Shown here: piece after piece, positions 45,700 to 53,902 of the stretch | Numbering within the stretch: the first letter of the stretch is position 1 | How the letters are laid out: the number at the start of each line of letters is the position of its first letter | Origin: Oceanihabitans sp. 2_MG-2023 | GTDB lineage: Bacteria; Bacteroidota; Bacteroidia; Flavobacteriales; Flavobacteriaceae | Length of the DNA stretch: 64,000 nt | Assembly (NCBI RefSeq): GCF_030547245.1 | Contig: NZ_JAUOQT010000003.1 | Coordinates: 62,001 to 126,000 of the forward strand | Direction: 5' to 3' | Made by a program: the position numbers and the translations under genes | The notes under the pieces: model-generated | Seen by the model: only the letters and a program-made list of their open reading frames with translations | Database searches by the model: none | Told to the model about the DNA's origin: nothing

Positions 45700-46854
45700 C
45701 TATTTTGCTAGTCTAATTCCAGTAAATTGCCACCTTTCTGTTGGGTTAAAAAAATTACGATATGTTGGTCTGCTATGGTTTTTAGAAGTCGCTACAGAAG
45801 CACCACGAAGTACCATTTTATTACTCATAAATTTACCATTATACTCACCTACTGCTCCATTTTCGGTTTCAAAATTTGGATATGGCAAATAAGCACTATT
45901 TGTCCATTCCCAACGTTTTCCCCAATGGAGTGCTTTGGATGCAATTTCCCATTCAAATTCGGTTGGTAAACGCATCCCTTTCCATGCAGCAAAGGCATTA
46001 GCTTCAAAGAAATTAATATGACTTAAAATAGCATCTTTAGCTACTTTTTGTATTCCTGCAAGGGTATAACTATGCCACTCACCATCTATTTTATGCCAAT
46101 ACATTGGTGCTTTTATTTCATTTTTATTTACCCAAGACCAACCTTCATCTAACCAAAGATTAAAATCGGAATATCCACCAGATTGCATAAATTCAAGATA
46201 TTCACCATTAGTGACCAAGTGATTGTTGATTTCAAAATCGTCGACATATACTTTGTGTACACCTAATTCATTATCATAACAAAAACCATCTTCTTGATGA
46301 CCAATTTGGTATACACCAGATTGAATTTTAACGCTATTTGCAGTTGTATTTTCGTCTTTAATTAAATTGAAATCTTTGTGATACTCCGGAAAAATAGGAT
46401 TATGACCAAGCATGTATTTCACATCTGTAATTAACAATTCTTGATGTTGCTGCTCGTGATTTAAACCAAGAATGACTAAATCGATTATGTTTTCGTCTGA
46501 AGTATTTTTCAGAAAATCTTGCATTTTAGCATCTACATATGTTCTGTATGCAAAAACTTTGTCTGTGCTTGGACGCGACATGTTGCCTCTGTTGTTTTGT
46601 AAAATTCTATCGCCAAGATTGTTGTAATAACTATTAAAGAGAAAATTAAAATCGGCATCAAACTCTTTATAATCTTTTACATAATTTTTAAGGATAAAAG
46701 TTTCAAAAAACCAAGTCGTATGTGCTAAATGCCATTTTGCAGGACTTGCAAATTGTACCACTTGAATAGAAAAATCTTCTATGTGCAAATGGCTGCAAAA
46801 ATCTATAGTCGCTGTTCTTACGTCGTTATACTTTTTTATAATGTCTATTTTCAA
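45700..46854 (-). CDS. egtB: Ergothioneine biosynthesis sulfoxide synthase EgtB
   Basis: A 384-residue protein with an N-terminal DinB-like helical domain and a C-terminal formylglycine-generating-enzyme-like (C-type lectin) domain. The iron-binding facial triad is His45 (WHLAHTTW), His132 and His136 (NHEQQHQE). The C-terminal domain shows MRLPTEFEWEIAS, WEWTNSAYLPYP and VLRGASVAT. It couples hercynine to a thiol (cysteine or gamma-glutamylcysteine) using O2. No egtA, egtC or egtE is nearby, which leaves open a cysteine-using type of EgtB. It is too short to be the OvoA ovothiol fusion, and egtD next door confirms the assignment. Confidence 0.94.
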   Translation of the reverse strand: MKIDIIKKYNDVRTATIDFCSHLHIEDFSIQVVQFASPAKWHLAHTTWFFETFILKNYVKDYKEFDADFNFLFNSYYNNLGDRILQNNRGNMSRPSTDKVFAYRTYVDAKMQDFLKNTSDENIIDLVILGLNHEQQHQELLITDVKYMLGHNPIFPEYHKDFNLIKDENTTANSVKIQSGVYQIGHQEDGFCYDNELGVHKVYVDDFEINNHLVTNGEYLEFMQSGGYSDFNLWLDEGWSWVNKNEIKAPMYWHKIDGEWHSYTLAGIQKVAKDAILSHINFFEANAFAAWKGMRLPTEFEWEIASKALHWGKRWEWTNSAYLPYPNFETENGAVGEYNGKFMSNKMVLRGASVATSKNHSRPTYRNFFNPTERWQFTGIRLAK

Positions 46855-46863
46855 ACTGAATTT

Positions 46864-47604
46864 TTATCTATTAAATGGATTTATGGCTTCTTTAAAAAAC
46901 AAAACTGCTTCTTTTTTTGAAACTTGTGTCGCTGGTAAAATGGCACCTTTAAAGTCTTTATTAATCCATGTACCATTTTTTAAAGCATTAAAATTTGAAG
47001 GTTCTATTGCTTTTCCATCTTTATAACCACTAATATAAAGATAATGCACATCGCTTAAATTATCAGGAATTGCCAATCCAAGACCAAAGCTCATAGCACT
47101 GTCATCTAATTGTGTGTAGATACCAGTATCAAAATGATGTGGCCAAACCCTAATACTTGCAGTTTTATTAAAATCTGTATTGATTTGCTCTAAGCTTAAT
47201 TGCGCTAATGTTCTTAATTGAATTAACTCTTTTAATTCTTCAGTACTTTCTAATTGAAAGATATAAGAATTATCAATGCTATATGGTAAATCGTAGTGTA
47301 AGTTATAGGTGTATGCTTTATCTAAATGAGATTTAGAAGTGTCTGTTAACCAACTCAATACATCTTGATGCGTCGCGCCATCTAAATCGAATGAAACTGT
47401 TTTGGCTTTTGATTTCCATTGTAATGAAAAGTCGTTATAATTTAAACATAACTGGTCTCCATTTTTTGAAAGTAAATGTGATTCTAAGGAAGCTTTGCTA
47501 ACGTTAAAACCCATATTGGTGTGACTATCATCATCTTTTTTATCAAGAAAACTAATTCCAGCAGCAGATAAATATTGTGCTGCTATATGCATTTGTTCTT
47601 TCAT
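46864..47604 (-). CDS. DUF5996-like protein of the ergothioneine operon
   Basis: A 246-residue protein without signal peptide or membrane helices. The segment ASIRVWPHHFDTGIYTQLD, followed by MSFGLGLAIPDN and YLYISGY, matches DUF5996-type proteins, whose hallmark is W-P-H-H-F-D. The His-rich motif suggests a metal site, but no function is known. It lies 6 bases after the Rieske/glutamate synthase gene and 9 bases before egtB, so all are one transcript. Its place in the operon makes a role in thiol-histidine metabolism plausible. Confidence 0.72.
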   Translation of the reverse strand: MKEQMHIAAQYLSAAGISFLDKKDDDSHTNMGFNVSKASLESHLLSKNGDQLCLNYNDFSLQWKSKAKTVSFDLDGATHQDVLSWLTDTSKSHLDKAYTYNLHYDLPYSIDNSYIFQLESTEELKELIQLRTLAQLSLEQINTDFNKTASIRVWPHHFDTGIYTQLDDSAMSFGLGLAIPDNLSDVHYLYISGYKDGKAIEPSNFNALKNGTWINKDFKGAILPATQVSKKEAVLFFKEAINPFNR

Positions 47605-47610
47605 AGTTTC

Positions 47611-49221
47611 TTAGTTTATTCCAGCGTAGTTTATTCCTGTTAGTTTATGAATATCAACATCAAAAGTAGACAAATCATCATGATTAAATTTATTGACATC
47701 ATCATAACCACAAGCTCTTGCGACTACTTTAATTAAATCATTTGTAGCATCAAAAAAGTTATGTAATTGTTTTGCAGATGAGTCAATAATTATACGACTA
47801 CGTAACGATTCTTTTTGAGTTGCAATACCCACAGGACAATTATTACTTCCACAAGCACGCATACCTAAACAACCGATAGCTTGTAAAGCTGAATTTGAAA
47901 CTGCAATGGCATCTGCACCAAGCATTAATGCTTTTGCAAAATCTTCAGCAACTCTAAGTCCACCAGTAATTACCAATGTAATATTGTTGGCTCCAACTTT
48001 ATCTAAATATTTACGAGCTCTAGCTAATGCTGGAATCGTTGGAACATTAATATGGTCTCTTAAAATGGTTGGTGCAGAACCTGTTCCGCCTCCACGACCA
48101 TCGAGTATGATGTAATCCACACCAACATCTAGTGCAAATTGTATGTCTTTTTCAATATGACTTGCCGCTATTTTAAATCCGATAGGAATTCCGCCAGTTC
48201 TCTCACGAACTTGTTTAGCAAAATCTTTGAAATCATCTACACCATGAAAATCAGGAAACGTTGCTGGTGAGATAGCCGTTTCTCCTTCTTTTAATCCTCT
48301 TACTTCGGCAATTTCTTTACTTACTTTACTGCCTGGTAAATGTCCGCCAGTACCTGTTTTTGCACCTTGACCACCTTTAAAGTGAAACGCTTGAACATTA
48401 TCTAATTTATCCCAAGAAAATCCAAATTGAGCAGATGCTAATTCATAAAAATATCTCGAGTTATTAGCTTGTTCATCAGGAAGCATTCCGCCTTCACCAG
48501 AACAAATACCTGTTCCTGCAAGTTCTGCACCTTTAGATAATGAGATTTTAGCTTCTCTAGATAAAGCACCAAAACTCATGTCACTTACAAATAAAGGAAT
48601 ATCTAATTCTAATGGTTTTTTAGCATTTGGACCAATAACCACTTTAGTCACCACAGATTCTTCATCCAATAAAGGACGTGTTGCTAATTGCGCTGGTAAA
48701 AACTGTATGTTATCCCATTTAGGTAATGTATTTCTATCAACACCCATGGAGGCAGAAAAGCCATGATGACCAAGGTTTTTAAGTCCGTTTTGAGCTAATT
48801 CTTTAATATAACCTGTGTAAGGTTCTGTATCTTCAGGATGTGTATCTGCATAAGCACCTAAGTAGGCATCACGATTAAAAGGTTGAGGATTATTAACTAA
48901 ATAAGCATCGATTTCAAAGGCATCAACAAATAAATCATCACCTTCAATTTTTGTTGAAAATTTATGAAGTACCTCTTTATTATTATATTCTGAAACTCCT
49001 GAATCTACACGATAATCCCATCCGTGAACACCACAAATTAGGTTGTGTCCATCTACATGACCATCAGACATTAAAGCGCCTCGATGCAAACACCTTCCGT
49101 AAAGCACAGAAATATCGTCATCGAACTTTACAATGACTAAATCTAAACCATTGACCAAAGCGTGTTCTGGTACTTTATTTTTTAATTGACTTACTTTTAA
49201 TACTTTGGTTGGTTGTTTCAT
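47611..49221 (-). CDS. Rieske domain fused to FMN-binding glutamate synthase-like domain
   Basis: A 536-residue fusion. Residues about 8-105 are a Rieske [2Fe-2S] domain with C44-x-H46 and C63-x-x-H66. From about residue 125 the FMN-binding glutamate synthase core follows: PLFVSDMSFGALSREAKISL, GTGICSGEGGMLPDEQ, FHFKGGQGAKTGTGGHLPG, DGRGGGTGSAPTILRDH and the [3Fe-4S] cysteines C-x5-C-x4-C in CLGMRACGSNNC. The glutamine amidotransferase domain of true glutamate synthase is missing. A Rieske-to-FMN electron path acting on an amino-acid-like or imine substrate is likely; the substrate is unknown. It is the first gene of the ergothioneine operon. Confidence 0.9.
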   Translation of the reverse strand: MKQPTKVLKVSQLKNKVPEHALVNGLDLVIVKFDDDISVLYGRCLHRGALMSDGHVDGHNLICGVHGWDYRVDSGVSEYNNKEVLHKFSTKIEGDDLFVDAFEIDAYLVNNPQPFNRDAYLGAYADTHPEDTEPYTGYIKELAQNGLKNLGHHGFSASMGVDRNTLPKWDNIQFLPAQLATRPLLDEESVVTKVVIGPNAKKPLELDIPLFVSDMSFGALSREAKISLSKGAELAGTGICSGEGGMLPDEQANNSRYFYELASAQFGFSWDKLDNVQAFHFKGGQGAKTGTGGHLPGSKVSKEIAEVRGLKEGETAISPATFPDFHGVDDFKDFAKQVRERTGGIPIGFKIAASHIEKDIQFALDVGVDYIILDGRGGGTGSAPTILRDHINVPTIPALARARKYLDKVGANNITLVITGGLRVAEDFAKALMLGADAIAVSNSALQAIGCLGMRACGSNNCPVGIATQKESLRSRIIIDSSAKQLHNFFDATNDLIKVVARACGYDDVNKFNHDDLSTFDVDIHKLTGINYAGIN

Positions 49222-49318
49222 TTTTTAGCTTTTTTGGTTTTTTATTATGTTTAGGTCGAACCAATTTTAAAAAAATTACAGAAACACAACATATAAAAGT
49301 TAAGACTGTACATCCTAA

Positions 49319-49948
49319 TTAAGAATTCGCAATTTTTTTGTTTTTTCTAAAAATAACGAATTTATTTTTTACAACCGGAATTCTTATAATGAAACCTAAA
49401 CCAATAATTACAGCATAGATTATCCAAGTTTTATCTAAAATAGCAACATGAATTAAGCTTAATAAAACGGCAACATATGCAAAGCTTTGAAGCTTTTTCC
49501 ATCTCGCTTTTAGCTTTTTCATGGCTTTTCTATTTGAGGTAAGTAGCAACGGAATAAGAATTAAAACTGCTATAAACCCAGCAACATAATTAGTTTGTGT
49601 AAAGGTTTCTAAAAAACCTTCAGCAGCAATAAAAAAGATAAAATGTAATATACTCCAAACTGCGGTTGCAATTCCCATAGCTTGCCTAACAAAAAGGTTA
49701 GAAACACCGAAAATGATAAAGAAAGGTGTGCAAGTTAACACAGCAGTCATCCAACGAATTGCAAACTCACCTGTTACGTGATATAACATTTCTATAGTCG
49801 TTCTACCTTCACCAACAGCATTTTCAGCAAAAGACATAGATACCCCATTTGAAAAATCGATGTTTATCATTTTAAAAACCACCAATAATGGTAAACTAGA
49901 TAAAATAGTAACAATTATCCAACCGTAATTTTTTTTAATAATTTTCAT
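49319..49948 (-). CDS. Ferric reductase-like transmembrane protein (MsrQ/YedZ-like)
   Basis: A 209-residue membrane protein with about six helices. The arrangement LYHVTGEFAIRWMTAVLTCTPFF, then FVRQAMGIATAVWSILHFIFF and LLSLIHVAIL, matches the heme-binding ferric-reductase-like fold: His in consecutive helices can bind heme b. MsrQ works with periplasmic methionine sulfoxide reductase MsrP, but no msrP is adjacent. It lies 8 bases after an NTF2-like gene on the same strand, and 97 bases before the ergothioneine operon. Confidence 0.82.
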   Translation of the reverse strand: MKIIKKNYGWIIVTILSSLPLLVVFKMINIDFSNGVSMSFAENAVGEGRTTIEMLYHVTGEFAIRWMTAVLTCTPFFIIFGVSNLFVRQAMGIATAVWSILHFIFFIAAEGFLETFTQTNYVAGFIAVLILIPLLLTSNRKAMKKLKARWKKLQSFAYVAVLLSLIHVAILDKTWIIYAVIIGLGFIIRIPVVKNKFVIFRKNKKIANS

Positions 49949-49956
49949 ATAACTAA

Positions 49957-50334
49957 TTAATACATCGTATTATTATTAGCAGAAGTTTTTGGAATTTGTT
50001 GTATGCTATCCCAATGTTCTACAATTTTTCCGTTGGTATTAAACCTAAAAAAATCCATAGTTATATATTGATCGTTATCTGGCCAGATTTGATGTGTATG
50101 TAATGCAACTAAATCACCTTCAGCAACAGCTCTCACAAAATCCATAGTTTTAACAGGATATTCTTTTTGCATGCGATCAAAATAATCTATAAACGCTTGC
50201 GGACCATCGGCAACCATTGGGTTATGCTGAATGTATTCATCTCCAACATATAATGCTACTGCTTTTGTTGGATTACCTTCGTAAGCCATTTTGTAAAAAG
50301 CAATGGCGTTTTTTTTATTTTGCTGAATATCCAT
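49957..50334 (-). CDS. NTF2-like/SnoaL-like protein
   Basis: A 125-residue cone-shaped alpha+beta protein of the NTF2-like superfamily: NAIAFYKMAYEGNPTKAVALYV, EYIQHNPMVADGPQAFIDYF and KIVEHWDSIQQIP match the SnoaL-like polyketide-cyclase-type pattern. The His and Asp residues in YIQHNP and EHWD line the usual pocket. The substrate is unknown. It is between a zinc-ribbon protein gene (2 bases upstream) and the ferric-reductase-like gene (8 bases downstream), a likely three-gene transcript. Confidence 0.85.
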   Translation of the reverse strand: MDIQQNKKNAIAFYKMAYEGNPTKAVALYVGDEYIQHNPMVADGPQAFIDYFDRMQKEYPVKTMDFVRAVAEGDLVALHTHQIWPDNDQYITMDFFRFNTNGKIVEHWDSIQQIPKTSANNNTMY

Positions 50335-50336
50335 AA

Positions 50337-50534
50337 TTATATTTTAGTTTTTAATATTTCTAACTCCTTTTCTAAAGCCTCAGCTTTATCCTTAAATTTT
50401 TGCATTGCTTTTTTAAGCTGACCTATTTTTTTGAAGGCTTCATCATCTTGTACAGCTTCAAAAGACTCAATAGTTCCTTTTACTTTATATTTTGCTTTAG
50501 CGCCACATTTTGGGCATGTTTTTATATCTGACAT
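50337..50534 (-). CDS. Small zinc-ribbon protein
   Basis: A 65-residue protein with a C-P-K-C-G knuckle at residues 7-11 (KTCPKCGAKAKYKVKG), followed by a charged helical region (about 30-65) that should form a coiled coil. Only one CxxC pair is visible, so metal binding would need a dimer. Function unknown. It is the first gene of a short minus-strand transcript. Confidence 0.7.
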   Translation of the reverse strand: MSDIKTCPKCGAKAKYKVKGTIESFEAVQDDEAFKKIGQLKKAMQKFKDKAEALEKELEILKTKI

Positions 50535-50579
50535 TAGTTTTTTTAATTTATTAAGAACTTTACTATATGCTATAAATAG

Positions 50580-50609
50580 AAAAGGCTACTATAGGGAAAG
50601 TAACCTTTT
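50580..50609 (-). terminator. Probable intrinsic terminator after the ABM-like gene
   Basis: AAAAGGCTACT pairs with AGTAACCTTTT with one mismatch and an 8-base loop. On the minus strand a T-rich stretch follows. It begins 30 bases after the stop of the gene ending at 50639. Confidence 0.6.
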
Positions 50610-50638
50610 ACTACTTGCTATTAATCAATGATTACTAT

Positions 50639-51004
50639 TTAATTTACTAAATAGCGGGACATTTTCATAGTGCTTCCTTCAATCATGTTTGCAAAATCTG
50701 CTACAGATTCATCTTTCATAAACTTAGCCATTGAAGCTTCTGCATCTTCCATTGTTTTCCATTTGGCTACTACCAAAAAAGTTTTAGTGTCTTCGTTATA
50801 AGCACTTTCTCGACTTATATAACCTGGTTGTTTACTTGTGTAATTAGCATCTACTTTTGCGTCTTCAATCCAGTAATTCTCATTACTTACTGCTTCTTTA
50901 ATTTTATATGTTGTTACTTCAATAACGTAAGTATTTATGGTTTTTTCTTTTTTTGTGAAGCTTAATAAGGTGATACTCGTTAATAGAATTAATAAATATT
51001 TCAT
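50639..51004 (-). CDS. Exported antibiotic-biosynthesis-monooxygenase-like protein
   Basis: A 121-residue protein with an N-terminal hydrophobic signal (about 1-16). The ferredoxin-like ABM pattern follows: NTYVIEVTTYKIKE, GYISRESAYNEDTKTFLVVAKWKTMEDAEASMAKFM and a terminal strand MKMSRYLVN. Members dimerise; some are monooxygenases or heme-degrading enzymes, others have unknown roles. Export of an ABM domain is uncommon. A strong inverted repeat overlaps its promoter (see 51030-51060). Confidence 0.75.
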   Translation of the reverse strand: MKYLLILLTSITLLSFTKKEKTINTYVIEVTTYKIKEAVSNENYWIEDAKVDANYTSKQPGYISRESAYNEDTKTFLVVAKWKTMEDAEASMAKFMKDESVADFANMIEGSTMKMSRYLVN

Positions 51005-51029
51005 GATTTTATTGTTTATTAAATATTAC

Positions 51030-51060
51030 TTGTTTACAAGTGTTTAGGTAAACAAATTTA
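51030..51060 (-). promoter_or_regulatory. Inverted repeats overlapping a -7 promoter element
   Basis: CAAATTTA at 51053-51060 reads TAAATTTG on the minus strand, an exact -7 element for the ABM-like gene. TTGTTTAC (51030-51037) and GTAAACAA (51048-51055) form a perfect 8-bp inverted repeat with a 10-base spacer, its right arm overlapping this element. ACTTGT-TT-ACAAGT (51028-51041) is a second overlapping palindrome. The layout suits repressor binding; the regulator is unknown. Confidence 0.6.
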
Positions 51061-51124
51061 AAATTTAAGAAAGTTTCTTTAGAGATAAATATGAGTGTAA
51101 AAATGGTTAATATCGAACCTATAC

Positions 51125-52006
51125 TTACAAATAGTTCTTTTTGAAGTTGTTTGGGGTAAAACCCGTATGCTTCTTAAAATATTTTACAAAGTTTGTGGGT
51201 TCTTGAAAACCTAAATCATACGCAAGTTCTGAACTTTTAATATCCGAATTTATAAGCAATCTTTTGCCTTCAAGTATGATAAATCGATCTATATATTGTT
51301 TTGCAGTAATGGACACAGTGGCCTTACAAATGGTATTTAAATGTTTGTAAGTAATATGAAGTTTTTCAGCATAAAAATCTGCATTTCTGCTGGCTTTAAA
51401 ATGAAGTTCTAGAAGTGCTTTAAAATCTAAAAATATATTTATTTGCTTAGATTGCTTTATATGAAAAGGCTGGAATTGCTTTAGGCCTTCTAACTTAGAA
51501 AAAATGATAGCGTATAATGATTTATAGGTGTTTTGCTGATTTAAATCTTCTGTTTGATTGTTATACTCCTCATAAAACAAATCAAAATAACGTGTCATAT
51601 TAGAATCTTGTGGCACTTGAATACTTGGTGAAAATAAGTGCGTATTAAACAACCTTAAATATTCATTTTTTGGTAAATTATTTATCTGATTTTTTAAATA
51701 GGCTTCCGTAAATAATAAAATGTAGCCTTTTAATTTTTTTGTAAATTGAAAAGCATTTATTTGCCCTTTAGATAGATGGATAATGGTATTTTTCTTTACA
51801 GGATGCCATACAAAATCTACCAATTGCTTGCTTTCTCCCTGCGTGTAAAAAACAATCATGTGAAAAGCAACCTGATGTGCTTTTTCTGGATTATGGTCTA
51901 TAATTTCGGTTTTACGAGAAGCAAGACTTTCAATGGTTAAAATTTCAATACCACTATTTTTTGGTTTTTTAGAATCGAAAACAATGTGCGGTACCTTTTT
52001 TTGCAT
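51125..52006 (-). CDS. AraC family transcriptional regulator
   Basis: A 293-residue regulator. The N-terminal ~190 residues form a cupin-like sensing domain (HQVAFHMIVFYTQGESKQLVDF). The C-terminal AraC DNA-binding domain covers about 195-293, with two helix-turn-helix motifs: FYAEKLHITYKHLNTICK and SSELAYDLGFQEPTNFVKYFKKHTGFTP. Its start shares a base with the kefC stop at 52006, so it is co-transcribed with kefFC and may regulate it. The ligand is unknown. Confidence 0.92.
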   Translation of the reverse strand: MQKKVPHIVFDSKKPKNSGIEILTIESLASRKTEIIDHNPEKAHQVAFHMIVFYTQGESKQLVDFVWHPVKKNTIIHLSKGQINAFQFTKKLKGYILLFTEAYLKNQINNLPKNEYLRLFNTHLFSPSIQVPQDSNMTRYFDLFYEEYNNQTEDLNQQNTYKSLYAIIFSKLEGLKQFQPFHIKQSKQINIFLDFKALLELHFKASRNADFYAEKLHITYKHLNTICKATVSITAKQYIDRFIILEGKRLLINSDIKSSELAYDLGFQEPTNFVKYFKKHTGFTPNNFKKNYL

Positions 52007-53898
52007 TACATTTTTGTTTTAGAATTTTCTAAAGCTTTTCTAATATGCTCACTATCCCAATGATTATCGAAGTCTACAATACCACGTTTAAAATCTTCAT
52101 TTAAGAATTTTTCTTGTTGTTCTAATTCTTTTCGAGCTTTAAAAATATAATTTTCCTTTCGTTCTGGTTCCGCAGCTAATCTTCTTAAACTATCCTCATC
52201 GTATTTAATAAAATTCTGAACTTGTCTATTTAGTGTATATTTTCTGAAACCCATTTTACTCAACACATCTTTGGCTAAAGTTAAAGAAGTTTCTAAAGAT
52301 TCTCTATAAATATTTTCATGTCCAAGATTCAATAATTCATAAGCATCATATCTGTTTTTTGTACGAATCATAAGTTCTACATTAGGATATTTTTCTTTCA
52401 CTATTTTACTAATAGCTTTGGAAACGCTAATTTTATTGGTAGCACAAATTATAATTTTAGCTTCGGAAATCCCAGCCGACTCGAGTAAATCTAGCCTTGT
52501 TGCATCTCCATAATAAACTTCAAATCCCATTTTTCTTAAAAAATCTACACGATTAGAGTCGTGATCTAAAATAGTAGCTTCTACACCATGCGAACGTAAA
52601 AACCTGCCTATAGTACTTCCAAAATGACCAAAACCAACTAATATTATTTTTTGTGATTTTGCAATATGATCCATTGGTCTTTTAATAGATTCTTTAGTTC
52701 CTGTTTTTGGCAGAATAAAACGCTCGTTAATAATACCGATTATTGGTGTTAAAGACATACTAAGTGCTGTAATTACGAGCATCATATCCATTTGTTCTTG
52801 AGACAAGATATGAAGCCCAAAAGCAAAAGATAACAGTACAAATGCAAATTCTCCAATTTGTGCTAAACTAAAAGTGAGCAGTAGTTTTTGGTCTAATTTT
52901 ATTTTAAAGACATGTCCAGTAATGAATAAAACAAGCGCTTTTAAAACAACAATAGCTATTAATATCCCTCCAATAGTTAACGGGCTTTTTGCTATAACAA
53001 TAAAATTAATAGACGCACCAACTGCCATGAAAAACAATCCTAAAAGTAAATTTTTAAAAGGTTCCAGTGTACTTTCTAGCTCGTGTTTAAATTCACTATT
53101 TGAGAGTACTACTCCACCTAGAAAGGCTCCCAAAGCAGGACTAATACCAACATATTCCATTAAAAAAGAAATTCCGAAAACAATTAATAATGCTGCAGCA
53201 ATAAGTAATTCTCTAACCCCTGTTTTTGCTACTTTTCGTAACATAGGAACAATTAAATAACGGCCTGCAACAATAATTAAAACTACTGATAATATTATCG
53301 CCAACGTTTGAAATCCCATTGGTAAGCTTTCTAATAAATTGGTTTGTTCCGAATGGCTTTCCGCGGAAGCGTTATCCTCTGAATTAGATAATAATGGAAT
53401 AAAACCTAACATAAAAATGACAATAATATCCTGGAACAATAAGATAGAAAATGACGAAGTACCAAAAGTAGTATCCATCAATCCTTTTTCTTTTATAGTT
53501 TGCATAGCAATTGCAGTAGACGATAAAGCAACTGCCATAGAAATCACTAAAGCGACTTCCCAATCGTATCCTAAAAAAGTAAATAATAAATAGGATAATA
53601 ACATGGTTCCTCCTACTTGAAGACCTCCCATTCCTACAATAGTTTTCCGCATGTTCCAGAAATTTTTTGGTTCAATTTCTAATCCAATAAGAAATAACAT
53701 CATTACTACTCCAAATTCTGCAAAGTGAAGTATATCATCACCTTCTTCACCTATAAAACCTAATACATAAGGACCAATTAATACACCAGCTAATAGATAT
53801 CCAATAACAGAACTTAACCCTAAACGTTTAGCAATAGATACACAAATTATAGCTCCTGCTAAAAATACTATGGCTTCAAAAAGTATACTTCCAGTCAT
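52006..53898 (-). CDS. Monovalent cation:proton antiporter-2 with RCK domain (KefC-like)
   Basis: A 630-residue inner-membrane antiporter. Residues about 1-380 form twelve or so helices of the CPA2 type, with LAGVLIGPYVLG, FLIGLEIEP and PALGAFLGGVVLSNS. A RCK/TrkA-N domain begins near residue 410: KIILVGFGHFGSTIGRFLRSHG, with the NAD-binding glycines and D-H-D. An extension of about 90 residues ends the protein. KefC exports K+ and acidifies the cytoplasm in response to electrophile-thiol adducts. The KefF-like oxidoreductase gene lies just upstream (4-base gap). Confidence 0.93.
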   Translation of the reverse strand: MTGSILFEAIVFLAGAIICVSIAKRLGLSSVIGYLLAGVLIGPYVLGFIGEEGDDILHFAEFGVVMMLFLIGLEIEPKNFWNMRKTIVGMGGLQVGGTMLLSYLLFTFLGYDWEVALVISMAVALSSTAIAMQTIKEKGLMDTTFGTSSFSILLFQDIIVIFMLGFIPLLSNSEDNASAESHSEQTNLLESLPMGFQTLAIILSVVLIIVAGRYLIVPMLRKVAKTGVRELLIAAALLIVFGISFLMEYVGISPALGAFLGGVVLSNSEFKHELESTLEPFKNLLLGLFFMAVGASINFIVIAKSPLTIGGILIAIVVLKALVLFITGHVFKIKLDQKLLLTFSLAQIGEFAFVLLSFAFGLHILSQEQMDMMLVITALSMSLTPIIGIINERFILPKTGTKESIKRPMDHIAKSQKIILVGFGHFGSTIGRFLRSHGVEATILDHDSNRVDFLRKMGFEVYYGDATRLDLLESAGISEAKIIICATNKISVSKAISKIVKEKYPNVELMIRTKNRYDAYELLNLGHENIYRESLETSLTLAKDVLSKMGFRKYTLNRQVQNFIKYDEDSLRRLAAEPERKENYIFKARKELEQQEKFLNEDFKRGIVDFDNHWDSEHIRKALENSKTKM

Positions 53899-53902
53899 AT
53901 TT

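Noticed and set aside
45700-46854. OvoA (ovothiol) or selenoneine synthase instead of EgtB
   Set aside because: The protein is too short for the OvoA methyltransferase fusion, and EgtD lies directly next to it. No selenium gene is nearby.
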